Below are positions 27,218 through 35,737 of a DNA stretch of 64,000 nucleotides, one piece after another. Numbering within the stretch: the first letter of the stretch is position 1; each line of letters begins with the position of its first letter. The position numbers were made by a program, and so were the translations under genes. The stretch spans positions 43,723-107,722 of the forward strand of contig DDKS01000065.1 of NCBI GenBank assembly GCA_002340095.1, in the 5' to 3' direction. A model generated the notes under the pieces. It was not told the DNA's origin. It ran no database searches and worked only from the letters and a program-made list of their open reading frames with translations. The stretch comes from Betaproteobacteria bacterium UBA2592. GTDB lineage: Bacteria; Pseudomonadota; Gammaproteobacteria; Burkholderiales; Rhodocyclaceae.

Positions 27218-28444
27218 ATGGCATTCATCATCTATTCCGCCATCGCGGCCGACGGAAGCACCAGCTGGCGAAGCGGCAACTACGACAGTCTCGACGCCCT
27301 GTGGTCCGAGCTGGAGCGGCGCGGCGAGAAGATCGACCGTTTCTATGAGCTGCCCGGCTTCCTGGAACGCCTGGTCGAGGCCCTGCGCGGCCGGATATCG
27401 CCGGCCCAGGTGGTCGAGGTCTGCAACTACATGTCCCTCTATGTGCAGGGGGGGCTTGACCTGCAGACGGCCCTGGCCGACCTGGCCCGGGGCTCCCGGG
27501 AAGGGGCGGTGCGCGGCCTGGCGGAGCAGATGCGGCGCGACCTGCTGGCCGGCCATTCCCTGTCCACCGCCATGGAGCGCAGCAAGCAGTTTCCCGAGGT
27601 GGTGGTGAACATGGCCCGGATCGGTGAAAACTCCGGCAATCTCCCGACCATGCTTTCGGATGCGGCGGCCTATATCGAGCGCATCGAGGAAATCAAGTCC
27701 ACCACCAAGCGCGCCCTGATCTATCCGGCCTTCACCCTGAGCATGCTGCTGATCACCGTGATTTTCTGGATGGTGTTCGTGGTGCCCAAGCTGGCCACGG
27801 TCTATCGCAACATGGATGTGGAACTGCCGCTGCCCACCCGCATGTTGCTTGCCATGAGCGATGCCTTCGTGAGTGGCTGGACCTGGGCCCTGCTGGGCCT
27901 GGTGCTGGTGCCCCTGCTGTTCACCACGGCCCGGCGCTGGCGCGGCCTGCGTCCCTTCATGGACCGGCTGGCCTGGGGCATGCCCATCTTCGGCAACGTG
28001 ATCCGCAATGCCCAGAGCGCCTTCTTCTTCCAGTACTTCGCCCTGGTCTATTCGGCCGGCGTGCCCATCGTGGATGCGGTTTCCAGCCTGGTGGAGACGG
28101 CCCAGAACCGCTATTTCCGGGCCCGCATCCGGCGCATCCCCGAGTACCTGCGCATCGGTGTGAGCCTGCGCGAATCCTTCCAGCGCTGCAACATCTTCCA
28201 GACCCTGGATGTGCGCATGATCGGCATCGGCGAGCAGACCGGCTCCCTCGATGCCCAGCTTGGCAAGCTGGCCACCATGTATATGCAGCGGGTACGGGTG
28301 GCGGTGGAACTGCTGACCAAGGCCATCGAGCCCTTGCTGGTGCTGGTCATGGGGATTTTCTTCGTGTTTTTCGTGATTGCCCTGCTGGCACCGATCTATG
28401 AGCTGGTGGCCAACATGATGTCCCAGATTGGAGGTCAAGGATGA
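27218..28444 (+). CDS. mshG: Type IV pilus inner-membrane platform protein (PilC/GspF/MshG family)
   Basis: 408 residues with two T2SSF repeats: the first around VVEVCNYMSLYVQGGLDLQTALADLA through GENSGNLPTMLSDAAAYIE, the second around FFFQYFALVYSAGVPIVDAVSSLVE through GIGEQTGSLDAQLGKLA. Each is followed by hydrophobic helices; the last (LLVLVMGIFFVFFVIALLAPIYEL) is the family's C-terminal helix. The protein is the platform on which the ATPase works. It overlaps the next gene by four bases (ATGA). The first 60 residues are shorter and less conserved than in PilC. Confidence 0.92.
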   Translation: MAFIIYSAIAADGSTSWRSGNYDSLDALWSELERRGEKIDRFYELPGFLERLVEALRGRISPAQVVEVCNYMSLYVQGGLDLQTALADLARGSREGAVRGLAEQMRRDLLAGHSLSTAMERSKQFPEVVVNMARIGENSGNLPTMLSDAAAYIERIEEIKSTTKRALIYPAFTLSMLLITVIFWMVFVVPKLATVYRNMDVELPLPTRMLLAMSDAFVSGWTWALLGLVLVPLLFTTARRWRGLRPFMDRLAWGMPIFGNVIRNAQSAFFFQYFALVYSAGVPIVDAVSSLVETAQNRYFRARIRRIPEYLRIGVSLRESFQRCNIFQTLDVRMIGIGEQTGSLDAQLGKLATMYMQRVRVAVELLTKAIEPLLVLVMGIFFVFFVIALLAPIYELVANMMSQIGGQG

Positions 28445-29178
28445 TGACCCGAACCCTGTCCCGGCCCGGCCGTCAGCGCGGTCTGACGATGCTGGAACTG
28501 GCTTTCGTGATGCTGGTGGTGGGCATCCTGGCCTCCACCCTGGTGCCCATGCTGTCCGATACTCACCACAAGTCCATGGCGGAGGAGGACCGGCGCATCC
28601 TCAAGAACTTGAAGGAGGTGCTGATCGGCCAGTTCCTGGCGACGGGGCGGCTGCCGGAATGCAAGAACGCGGCCGGGGTGGCTTCCGCCGGGAACTGCGA
28701 TACCGCCCGGTCCCTGGAGGGCTTGCCGGTGCGGGTGCTGGACAGCCGCAATCAGCCGATCAAATACGATGTCTGGAACAACCCCGCCGCCGCGTCCCTC
28801 ACGACCTCCGACCCAACGACGGCATGTGACCGGCTCGATACGGCAATTACCGCTGCCTATGCACCAGGCCAGCTGGCCCAGTGCGCCGGGGTGCCCGATT
28901 ACGACAACAGCGCCACCTGGGGCACCTATTGTGGCACGCCGCAGAACGTGGCCTTCGTGCTGGTGGCCACGGGCTTGAACCGGGACGGGCAGTCCGGGGA
29001 AATCGCGGCGAGCTCGCCCCTGCGCCCCGGCAACCGGAACATCGGGGCCGACCGGGTTTTCGAGCGGCCCGAGCGCCGTCATGTGGGTGTCCTGCCGGGG
29101 AGCAACACCCCGGTCAATTACGACGACATCGTCGAGGTCGTGACCCTGCAGGAACTCAAAGCCCGGTGTCCCCTGTGA
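28441..29178 (+). CDS. Second large prepilin-like protein
   Basis: 245 residues. A 14-residue basic leader ends in RQRG, then LTMLELAFVMLVVGILASTLVPML: a type III signal peptide with glutamate at mature +5 (E19). The rest is a large extracellular domain with seven cysteines, starting with PECKNAAGVASAGNCDT and ending ARCPL, so disulfides are likely. It could be a minor or tip pilin or a second major subunit. It shows general similarity in size and leader to the 23260 pilin, but little visible identity beyond the helix. Coupled to the platform gene by a four-base overlap. Confidence 0.82.
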   Translation: MMTRTLSRPGRQRGLTMLELAFVMLVVGILASTLVPMLSDTHHKSMAEEDRRILKNLKEVLIGQFLATGRLPECKNAAGVASAGNCDTARSLEGLPVRVLDSRNQPIKYDVWNNPAAASLTTSDPTTACDRLDTAITAAYAPGQLAQCAGVPDYDNSATWGTYCGTPQNVAFVLVATGLNRDGQSGEIAASSPLRPGNRNIGADRVFERPERRHVGVLPGSNTPVNYDDIVEVVTLQELKARCPL

Positions 29179-29215
29179 GTCATTGCCATTTCCTGAATCT
29201 TTGCGGAGCGGTTCC

Positions 29216-29641
29216 ATGCCCCTGAACAAGAAGATCGCCATCCTGCTGGCTGCGAGCAGCATGCTGCTGGCCTTCGCCCTTTTCTTCTGGCGTTACGAGG
29301 CGGTCCAGGCCGCCGCCCTGGCCGAGCAGCAGCGGCATCTGGTGGATACGGAGCAAAAACTGATACAGCTGGCCCGGGACATCAAGCGGTATGAAGCGGC
29401 CCGGGGCCTGCTCGGCGCCGGCGGCGAGGCCATGGCCCGGCACGAGAAGATCGCCCTGGCGGCGCGCTTCTCGACGGCGGAGCTGGCCCGCATCAACGAG
29501 GTGCTCGCCCGGGCCTATGAGGGCGACGGCTTCCTGCTGCTCAAGAACTTCTCCCTCGGCTGGCAGAGCGGCGAGAGCGAGACGGCGGGCGGAGAAAGCC
29601 TGCAACTGGAGATGACTGGTGAAAAAGTCTTTTTGCGTTAA
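29216..29641 (+). CDS. Small bitopic pilus assembly protein (PilO/MshJ-like)
   Basis: 141 residues from the ATG at 29216, preceded by GGAG. One membrane helix (KIAILLAASSMLLAFALFFW) close to the N-terminus, then a coiled coil (QAAALAEQQRHLVDTEQKLIQLARDIKRYEAARGLL) and a small domain. Size and layout suit the PilO/GspM/MshJ role of linking the platform to the outer-membrane part, although no motif identifies it alone. Its place between the prepilin and the GspC-like protein supports the assignment. Confidence 0.6.
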   Translation: MPLNKKIAILLAASSMLLAFALFFWRYEAVQAAALAEQQRHLVDTEQKLIQLARDIKRYEAARGLLGAGGEAMARHEKIALAARFSTAELARINEVLARAYEGDGFLLLKNFSLGWQSGESETAGGESLQLEMTGEKVFLR

Positions 29642-29674
29642 TCCCGATTCCAAGATGTCCATGGCGATCTACTC

Positions 29675-30313
29675 ATGAATGCCTTCCTTTCCTTTGCACT
29701 CATTCCGCTCATCGTCGGGGTGAGCCTGTGGCTCTCTCCCTGGCTGCATCAGATGATGCTGCCGCCCTTCTCCCACGTGAGCGTGCCGCAACTGGAGCCC
29801 CTGGCCCAGACCGGCAGCCGCGAAACCCTGCTGCGCCAGGGGGGGCAGGCGGTCGAGCCACCCCGGCTCGAGGCGCTCATGCCGGCGGGGCTGATCCAGT
29901 CCATCAACCCGCCGCCGCCACCGCCGCGTCCCCAGGCCGCCCAGGACCGTTACCGCCTGGCTTCGGTGCTGCTGGCGCCCCTGGGCCGCTTTGCCGTGCT
30001 CAATGACCAGATGGTGAAGGAGGGCGGCCGTATCGACGAGTTCCTGGTGCGCCGGGTTGCCGCGGACCGGGTTGTCCTGCAGGGCCCCCAGGGGCAGGAG
30101 GTGGTCTACCTGGAATCCCTGGCGGCGCCGCTCACCGTGCAGTCCCTCAAGGCCATCAATCAGGCGCCGGCTGCGCCGGCTGCCGGGCCTGTCGCGCAAG
30201 TGGTGTCCACCACGCCTGCCGCCCGCAAGGGGCCGCAACCGCCCCCCCCTGCCACCCCTGCCGCCGAGCTGGAGCGTCAGTTCCGCCACCTTCTAGAACG
30301 CCTGAGTCATTGA
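29675..30313 (+). CDS. GspC/PilP/MshK-like periplasmic linker protein
   Basis: 212 residues. An N-terminal membrane anchor (FLSFALIPLIVGVSLWL) is followed by a proline run (INPPPPPPRP) and a homology-region-like domain: YRLASVLLAPLGRFAVLNDQMVKEGGRIDEFLVRRVAADRVVLQGPQGQEVVYLE. This small beta-rich domain is what GspC, PilP and MshK use to touch the secretin. A second proline/alanine-rich linker and a short charged helix end the protein. The secretin gene follows 16 bases on. Role inferred from the domain and position. Confidence 0.68.
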   Translation: MNAFLSFALIPLIVGVSLWLSPWLHQMMLPPFSHVSVPQLEPLAQTGSRETLLRQGGQAVEPPRLEALMPAGLIQSINPPPPPPRPQAAQDRYRLASVLLAPLGRFAVLNDQMVKEGGRIDEFLVRRVAADRVVLQGPQGQEVVYLESLAAPLTVQSLKAINQAPAAPAAGPVAQVVSTTPAARKGPQPPPPATPAAELERQFRHLLERLSH

Positions 30314-30329
30314 TCCGGAGCCGAACAAC

Positions 30330-31913
30330 GTGCTGAACCAACGAAATTTCCTTGCCCTGGCCATTGCCTTCCTGATGTCCGGCTGTGCCCAGCAGGCCAA
30401 ACTTCCCGAGGCCCCTTCCGTCTATACCCAGGAGGCCCTGACCCAGGCCAAGGCTCCGCCGCCGGTGGATACCGAAGCGCGTGCCGCCCTGGCCCTGCGC
30501 GACCGTATGCCCAAGCGCCATGAGGGCGCTTCCCTGGCGACGCGCAAGCTCTATGGCTTCTCCGCCCGGGGACTGCCGGTGCGCCAGGCCATGGCCCAGT
30601 TCGCGGCGGGCTATGGCCTGAATGTGGTGCTGGATGCCGATGTCTCCGGCACCATCACCGTGGATTTCCGCAACCTGCCCCTGGAGAAGGCCCTGGAAGC
30701 CATGCTGGAAACGGCGGGTCTGTCCTGGGAGTGGGATGGCGGCCTGCTGCGGGTGACTCGCCAGGCCACCAAGACCTTCAACCTGGATTACCTGCGCCTG
30801 ACCAGTTCCAGCACCAGCGCCAGCACCAGCAACACCTCCTCCAGCGGCAGTGGTTCCTCGGGGGACACCACCCGCGTCGGGGTGAGCCGCAACGACAGCA
30901 TCAATTACTGGGACGAGGTGGAGAAGCAGCTGGAGGAAATCCTCACCAAGGGTCGGGATGACTATACCGGCGGCCAGGATCAGCCCCAGCAGCAGACCAC
31001 GACCCTGACCGACCGTCTGACCAACACCACCACCACCACGACCCAGACCGTGAAGGAAAAGGTGGGCCGGCTGGTGATCAACCGTCTGTCGGGCACGGTG
31101 CAGGTGACCACCACCCGGGCCCGGATGCGCGCCGTGGAGGACTATCTGGAATCCCTGCGCCGCAAGACCCTGCGCCAGGTCTACATCGATGTGCGCATCG
31201 TCGAGGTGACCCTGTCGGCCCGCAATTCCCTGGGGATCGACTGGAACCGGGTCAACATGGGGGCCCTCACCCTGTCCGCCGTGACCGGCTCGGCCACCGC
31301 CATCGGCGCCGCGGCTTCCCTGTCCGCAGCCTACAACAAGACCTTCAAGCAGACCCATGTGGTCCGGGACATCAATGCCGTGATCAACGCCCTGCAGGAA
31401 GAGGGCAATGTGCGCGTGGTTTCCCAGCCCCGCATCCGCACCCTCAACAACCAGCCCGCCGTGGTCAAGTCCGGCACCGAACGGACCTTCTTCACCACCA
31501 CGACCACCATCACGCCCAATGCGGGCGGCCAGCCCCTGGTGACCACCACCAACACCCCCCAGACCATCACCGAGGGTGTGGTGCTGTCGGTGACTCCGCA
31601 GATTGCCGATGACGGCCGCATCACCCTGGATGTTTCCCCCTCCATCACCCGGCTGGCGGGCGTGGATGTCTCCCCGGATGGCAACTCCAACGCGCCCCGC
31701 CTGGACATCAAGACCACCACCACCATGGTGCGGGTGGGCGATGGCGAGTCCGTGGTCGTCGGCGGCCTGATCGAGGAGGTGGACGACAACATGGAGAAGG
31801 GCGTGCCCGGCCTCTCGAAGGTGGAGAACGTGGGAGGGCTGTTCCGCACCAATGACAGCAGGCGTTCCCGTCGGGAACTGGTCATCATCCTGACGCCTTA
31901 CATCGTCGAATGA
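30330..31913 (+). CDS. mshL: Outer-membrane secretin lipoprotein (MshL/PilQ family)
   Basis: 527 residues with a GTG start at 30330. A lipoprotein signal ends in LMSGC, so the mature protein is lipid-anchored. Then an N-terminal secretin domain (VRQAMAQFAAGYGLNVVLDADVSGTITVDF), a serine-threonine-glycine-rich linker (about 155-175), a second short module and the C-terminal secretin barrel with VSQPRIRTLNNQPAVVKSG, GVVLSVTPQI and the end VPGLSKVENVGGLF...RRELVIILTPYIVE. This forms the pore for the pilus. The final four bases overlap the ATPase gene that follows. MshL rather than PilQ is favoured by length and the neighbours. Confidence 0.92.
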   Translation: MLNQRNFLALAIAFLMSGCAQQAKLPEAPSVYTQEALTQAKAPPPVDTEARAALALRDRMPKRHEGASLATRKLYGFSARGLPVRQAMAQFAAGYGLNVVLDADVSGTITVDFRNLPLEKALEAMLETAGLSWEWDGGLLRVTRQATKTFNLDYLRLTSSSTSASTSNTSSSGSGSSGDTTRVGVSRNDSINYWDEVEKQLEEILTKGRDDYTGGQDQPQQQTTTLTDRLTNTTTTTTQTVKEKVGRLVINRLSGTVQVTTTRARMRAVEDYLESLRRKTLRQVYIDVRIVEVTLSARNSLGIDWNRVNMGALTLSAVTGSATAIGAAASLSAAYNKTFKQTHVVRDINAVINALQEEGNVRVVSQPRIRTLNNQPAVVKSGTERTFFTTTTTITPNAGGQPLVTTTNTPQTITEGVVLSVTPQIADDGRITLDVSPSITRLAGVDVSPDGNSNAPRLDIKTTTTMVRVGDGESVVVGGLIEEVDDNMEKGVPGLSKVENVGGLFRTNDSRRSRRELVIILTPYIVE

Positions 31914-32758
31914 ATACCCTCTACGACATCGACCAGATCTACCGGGCAATGGGTTTCCATTGCCCGCCGTTCCGGATCACCCCGGATACCACCTTCTTCT
32001 TCCCCCACAGCCAGTACCTCACTGCGCTGGGGCGTCTGCGCTTCGGCGCCTCGAGCGGCGGCCTCACGGTGCTGACCGGCGAGGTGGGGCTGGGCAAGAC
32101 CCTGCTCTGCCGCTATTTCCTGCGGCAGCTGGCCGAGGCGCCCGAAGTGCGCACCGCCTACATCTTCAATCCCAAGCAGAGCTATGGGGAACTGCTGGCC
32201 AGCCTCTATCGGGACCTGACCGGCGAGGACATCCAGGCCCATGCGCCGGGCGCCATCCATGATGCCCTTTACCAGCAACTGATCCGCCTTGCGGGTGAGG
32301 GCAAGCGCGTCATCTTCATCGTCGATGAGGCCCATGCGCTGGAGCCGAGCCTGATCGAGGGACTGCGGCTTCTGACGAATCTGGAGACCGAGGACCGCAA
32401 GCTCGCTTCCCTGATGCTGTTCGGCCAGACCGAGCTGGACGAGTTGCTCGCCACCCGGCAGCTGCGCGCCCTGCGGGAGCGGATCACCGTGTGGCACAAG
32501 CTCCGCCCCTTTGGCTGGATGGAAACCGCCGAATATGTGAATCACCGCATCAACAAGGCCAGGGAGAGCGGCAATTTCTGTTTCACCCGGGCCGCCCTGA
32601 CGGCCGTGCGTTACTACACCTCGGGAATTCCCCGGCGCATCAACATCCTCTGTGACCGGGCCCTGCTGGCCGCCTTTTCCCAGCAGAAGAGCCGGGTGGA
32701 CCTGCCCCTGCTGCGTCTGGCTGCCCGGGAGGTGTTCGGCCGCGCTTCCATGAACTGA
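31910..32758 (+). CDS. mshM: ExeA/GspA/MshM-type AAA ATPase
   Basis: 282 residues. N-terminal FGFxxxPF-like start (MGFHCPPFRITPDTTFFF), Walker A GEVGLGKTLL at 57-66, Walker B VIFIVDEAHAL near 138, and sensor region LLTNLETEDRKLASLMLFGQTELDELL. This is the ExeA family, which helps place secretins in the envelope; ExeA itself carries a peptidoglycan-binding C-terminal domain, which is missing here, as in MshM. Translationally coupled to the secretin gene. The lytic transglycosylase divergently encoded at 19064 could cooperate. Confidence 0.88.
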   Translation: MNTLYDIDQIYRAMGFHCPPFRITPDTTFFFPHSQYLTALGRLRFGASSGGLTVLTGEVGLGKTLLCRYFLRQLAEAPEVRTAYIFNPKQSYGELLASLYRDLTGEDIQAHAPGAIHDALYQQLIRLAGEGKRVIFIVDEAHALEPSLIEGLRLLTNLETEDRKLASLMLFGQTELDELLATRQLRALRERITVWHKLRPFGWMETAEYVNHRINKARESGNFCFTRAALTAVRYYTSGIPRRINILCDRALLAAFSQQKSRVDLPLLRLAAREVFGRASMN

Positions 32759-32765
32759 TGAGACC

Positions 32766-34211
32766 ATGAGCATTATCGACGATACCCTGAACCAGCTCGG
32801 CCGTCCCGCCAATGGGGCCGATGGCGCCCATGCCGGTGGCAGGGCTGCCCCCGAGATCCTGTTTGCCGGCGAGGAAAAGCGCAGTGGCCGCTTGCCCCGT
32901 TCCCTGCTGCTGGGCGGCGTCCTGCTGTGCGCCAGCGTGGCTGCCTGGCTGGTGGTGGAAGGCAGCTCTGCCGGTCTGCCCCTGCAACCAGCGGAACCCT
33001 CCCGGGCCGCCGCCCCGTCGCTGCCGGCAGTGGCCTCGGGCCCTGTGGCGGCCGCCGTGCCGGTTGCCGAGCCCGTGTCGCCTCCGGCGGCCGAGCCGGA
33101 ACCGCAGGCCGGGGCCGTCCCGCCTGCCGTTGCCCCCGCCAGTCCGGCTCCGGCCGGGTCGGCGCCTGCCGACCCAAGCGCAGCGCCCACAGCAGTAGCC
33201 GCCACTGCCTTGCCGCCCTCTGCCCTGCCCGGCGCGGCGCCGGTGGCGGAGCAGGCGTCGCCCTTGCCGGCAGCGCCAGCTCCCAAGCGCATTCCGGCCG
33301 GTCTGCAAAAGGGCCGGGAACTGCTGGGAGCCGGCCAGCCCGAAGAAGCCCTGGCCGCATGGCGGGCCGGCCTTCAGGCCATGAACCCGCGTCAGCGCCT
33401 GGAGATGTTCGGGAGCTACAAGGATATCGAGGGTGCCATCGCCCTGGCGGGCAGGCTCGAGGATCTGGACGGGGTGTTCATCATCGACCAGGAGCAACGG
33501 GGCCAGAAACTCTGGCGGGTCGGCCTGCTCAGTTCTCCGGCCCACCGGGAAGGGGATCTCGAAATCGCAGCCGCCCGCCTGGGGCGGAACAATTTCTCAA
33601 GCAGTACGCCAGCCCTGCTGCTCAAGACGGCCAGCAAGCCCGCGGCGCTCCCCCTTCCCGCGGAGACGCCGGTGGCCAGGGTGGAGGTCGTGCGGCCTCC
33701 CAATGCGCCCAAGGCATTGCCGCCGCTGCCGGCGGGCATGGCCAATTTTGACGAACTGGCGGCCCGTCTCGTGAGCGACCTGGAACAGTACCGCTACCGG
33801 GAAGCCACCCAGACGGCCCTGGACCTGCGCACCCATTTTCCCCAGAAGACGGAAACCTGGCTGTGGTCCGGCAAGGCCGAGCTGGGGCTGGGCAATTTCC
33901 GTGAGGCGGAGGCGCACCTGCGGCGGGCCACCGACATGGCGCCGCATCTGGCCGAGGCCTGGTTGCTGCGGGCCATTGCCGCCCAGGAACAGGGGCAGGA
34001 CCCGCAGGCCCTGTCCATGCTGTCCGAGGCCCGCCGCCTGAGGCCTGACGATCCCGACATCCTGTTCAACATCGCTTACTCGGCGGCCCGTCTGGGCGAC
34101 ATGGACAAGGCCCGTCAGAGCTACCGGATCTTTCTCGACAAAACCGTCAGGCAGCCCCGTTTCGATGCCCAGCGGCGGCATGCGGAACAGTGGCTGGCCC
34201 AGGGCTTGTAG
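32766..34211 (+). CDS. mshN: TPR-repeat pilus biogenesis protein (MshN-like)
   Basis: 481 residues. A short cytoplasmic start, one membrane helix near residues 45-62 (SLLLGGVLLCASVAAWLVV), a very long proline/alanine-rich spacer to about residue 175, and C-terminal tetratricopeptide repeats (ETWLWSGKAELGLGNFREAEAHLRRATDMAPHLAEAWLLRAIAAQEQGQ...). It matches the MshN type that usually follows mshM. The spacer could cross the periplasm. Last gene of the pilus operon; the next gene is convergent. Confidence 0.72.
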   Translation: MSIIDDTLNQLGRPANGADGAHAGGRAAPEILFAGEEKRSGRLPRSLLLGGVLLCASVAAWLVVEGSSAGLPLQPAEPSRAAAPSLPAVASGPVAAAVPVAEPVSPPAAEPEPQAGAVPPAVAPASPAPAGSAPADPSAAPTAVAATALPPSALPGAAPVAEQASPLPAAPAPKRIPAGLQKGRELLGAGQPEEALAAWRAGLQAMNPRQRLEMFGSYKDIEGAIALAGRLEDLDGVFIIDQEQRGQKLWRVGLLSSPAHREGDLEIAAARLGRNNFSSSTPALLLKTASKPAALPLPAETPVARVEVVRPPNAPKALPPLPAGMANFDELAARLVSDLEQYRYREATQTALDLRTHFPQKTETWLWSGKAELGLGNFREAEAHLRRATDMAPHLAEAWLLRAIAAQEQGQDPQALSMLSEARRLRPDDPDILFNIAYSAARLGDMDKARQSYRIFLDKTVRQPRFDAQRRHAEQWLAQGL

Positions 34212-34280
34212 CCCGAAACCTGCGCTTGGGCAGCCTGGTGGCAACCGGGGTCAAACGCGGGGTGCTGCCAGTCAAAGCCC

Positions 34281-34305
34281 GGCCGCCTGAGGGGGCCTCA
34301 GCGGC
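34281..34305. terminator. Hairpin between convergent mshN-like and thioredoxin-like genes
   Basis: GGCCG-CTGAGG pairs with CCTCAG-CGGCC around a three-base loop with one bulge. It overlaps the stop of the thioredoxin-like gene and lies 70 bases after the pilus operon. No T-run on either strand, so a terminator role is only possible. Confidence 0.3.
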
Positions 34306-34798
34306 CCTGCAACAGGGCCGCTTCCAGATAACTCTGGTAGAAATCGGGCAGGCGCGCGCCGATGATGGCTTCGCTGAGCTGCTGCCCTTCCGGGCCGTAG
34401 AAGCCCACCACGGGCACGAGGCGTACCTTTTCCCGGGCGGCGAAGGCCGCATGGGTGGTGGGGCGGCCCTGGAAATCCGTGAGGGGGGTTTCCTTGTCCT
34501 GGTCGATCTGGCGCACCAGCACTTCGCGGAACCGGGGAATCCGGTTGAGCGGAGCCAGATAGTCACGGCGCACGGTGATGCAGTAGGGGCAATCCTGGCG
34601 GCTGAACATGAGCACCAGGGGGAAACCGGAGCGGGCCGCTTCCCGGGCTTCAGCCTGCAGATCCCGGGCCGGTAGCAGCGGCTCGTCCCGGCGCGGCGGG
34701 GCGGCGGAGGCCAGGGGGGGGCATGCTAGAATCGGCCCCAGCACCAGGCCCGCTAATCCGCCGGCCAGCAGTCTTCTTCTTTTCAGGGTTTGCGCCAA
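34298..34798 (-). CDS. Exported thioredoxin-fold protein
   Basis: 166 residues if read from the TTG at 34796-34798. The N-terminus [27 protein letters not shown] is an export signal with an arginine run that could be Tat- or Sec-type; ILAC might even be a lipobox. The mature part carries CPYC (C70, C73) in a thioredoxin fold of the SoxW/thioredoxin_2 type ([23 protein letters not shown] ... [13 protein letters not shown]). Probable periplasmic disulfide reductase or isomerase, substrate unknown. The start codon would overlap the hemC ATG on the other strand; a GTG at codon 19 is the alternative but would destroy the signal peptide. Confidence 0.78.
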   Translation of the reverse strand: MAQTLKRRRLLAGGLAGLVLGPILACPPLASAAPPRRDEPLLPARDLQAEAREAARSGFPLVLMFSRQDCPYCITVRRDYLAPLNRIPRFREVLVRQIDQDKETPLTDFQGRPTTHAAFAAREKVRLVPVVGFYGPEGQQLSEAIIGARLPDFYQSYLEAALLQGR

Positions 34799-35733
34799 TG
34801 TCCTCTCCTTCCCGCATCGTCATCGCTTCCCGTGAATCCCGGCTTGCCCTGTGGCAGGCCGAGCATGTCCAGGCGCGCCTTTCCACTCTACATCCGGGGG
34901 TGGAGGTTGTCATTCTGGGCATGACCACCCAGGGCGACCAGATCCTCGACCGGCCCCTGGCGCAGATCGGCGGCAAGGGGCTGTTCATCAAGGAACTCGA
35001 AGTGGCCATGCAGGCGGGCCGGGCCGACCTGGCCGTGCATTCCATGAAGGACGTACCCATGGAGATGCCCGAGGGCTTCCTGCTGCCCGTGATTTCCGCC
35101 CGGGAGAATCCCCTCGACGCCTTCGTCTCCAACCGCTACGCCAGCCTGGACGAGCTGCCGGCCGGTGCGGTGGTGGGCACGTCCAGCCTGCGCCGGGAGG
35201 CCATCCTACGGGCCCGTTACCCGCAGTTGCAGGTCCGGAGCCTGCGTGGCAACCTGGATACCCGCCTCAAGAAACTCGATGACGGCCAGTACGACGCCAT
35301 CATCCTGGCCGCCGCCGGCCTGATCCGCCTGGGCCTCAGGGAGCGCATCCAGGCTGTGCTCACCCCCGAGCAATCCCTGCCGGCTCCCGGTCAGGGCGCC
35401 CTGGGCATCGAGGTGCTGGCAGGCCGGGCGGATGCCCTGGCCTGGGTGGCGCCCCTGAACGACGCGCAGACCGCCCACTGTGTCAAGGCCGAGCGGGCCT
35501 TCTCCCGTGCCCTGGGCGGCTCCTGCCAGGTGCCCCTGGGGGGTTATGCCACCCTCGAGCACGACCGGCTCTGGCTGCGCGGTTTTGTCGCCACCCCCGA
35601 CGGGCAGCAGATGGTGAGCGGGGAGATTCGCGGCAACCCCGCCGATGACGAGGCCCTGGGCCGCCAGCTGGCCGAGGAACTGCGTGGCCGGGGGGCGGAT
35701 GCCATCCTGGCCCGCCTGGCCGCCTGTCCGTGA
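34798..35733 (+). CDS. hemC: Porphobilinogen deaminase (hydroxymethylbilane synthase)
   Basis: 311 residues from the ATG at 34798. Joins four porphobilinogen units into hydroxymethylbilane. Family landmarks are complete: [59 protein letters not shown], SLRRx[41 protein letters not shown], and the dipyrromethane-cofactor cysteine in [12 protein letters not shown]. It starts the hemC-hemD-hemX-hemY group. In many relatives it follows algR directly; here the pilus island lies between. Confidence 0.97.
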   Translation: MSSPSRIVIASRESRLALWQAEHVQARLSTLHPGVEVVILGMTTQGDQILDRPLAQIGGKGLFIKELEVAMQAGRADLAVHSMKDVPMEMPEGFLLPVISARENPLDAFVSNRYASLDELPAGAVVGTSSLRREAILRARYPQLQVRSLRGNLDTRLKKLDDGQYDAIILAAAGLIRLGLRERIQAVLTPEQSLPAPGQGALGIEVLAGRADALAWVAPLNDAQTAHCVKAERAFSRALGGSCQVPLGGYATLEHDRLWLRGFVATPDGQQMVSGEIRGNPADDEALGRQLAEELRGRGADAILARLAACP

Positions 35734-35737
35734 TGCG

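Noticed and set aside
30330..31913. Coding tandem repeats in the secretin linker
   Set aside because: The Ser/Thr/Gly-rich runs are a usual flexible linker and not a phase-variable repeat.
23260..34211. Type II secretion system
   Set aside because: No GspG-K pseudopilin set or GspD-length secretin; MshL-size lipoprotein secretin with MshM/MshN-type neighbours fits an MSHA-like pilus better.
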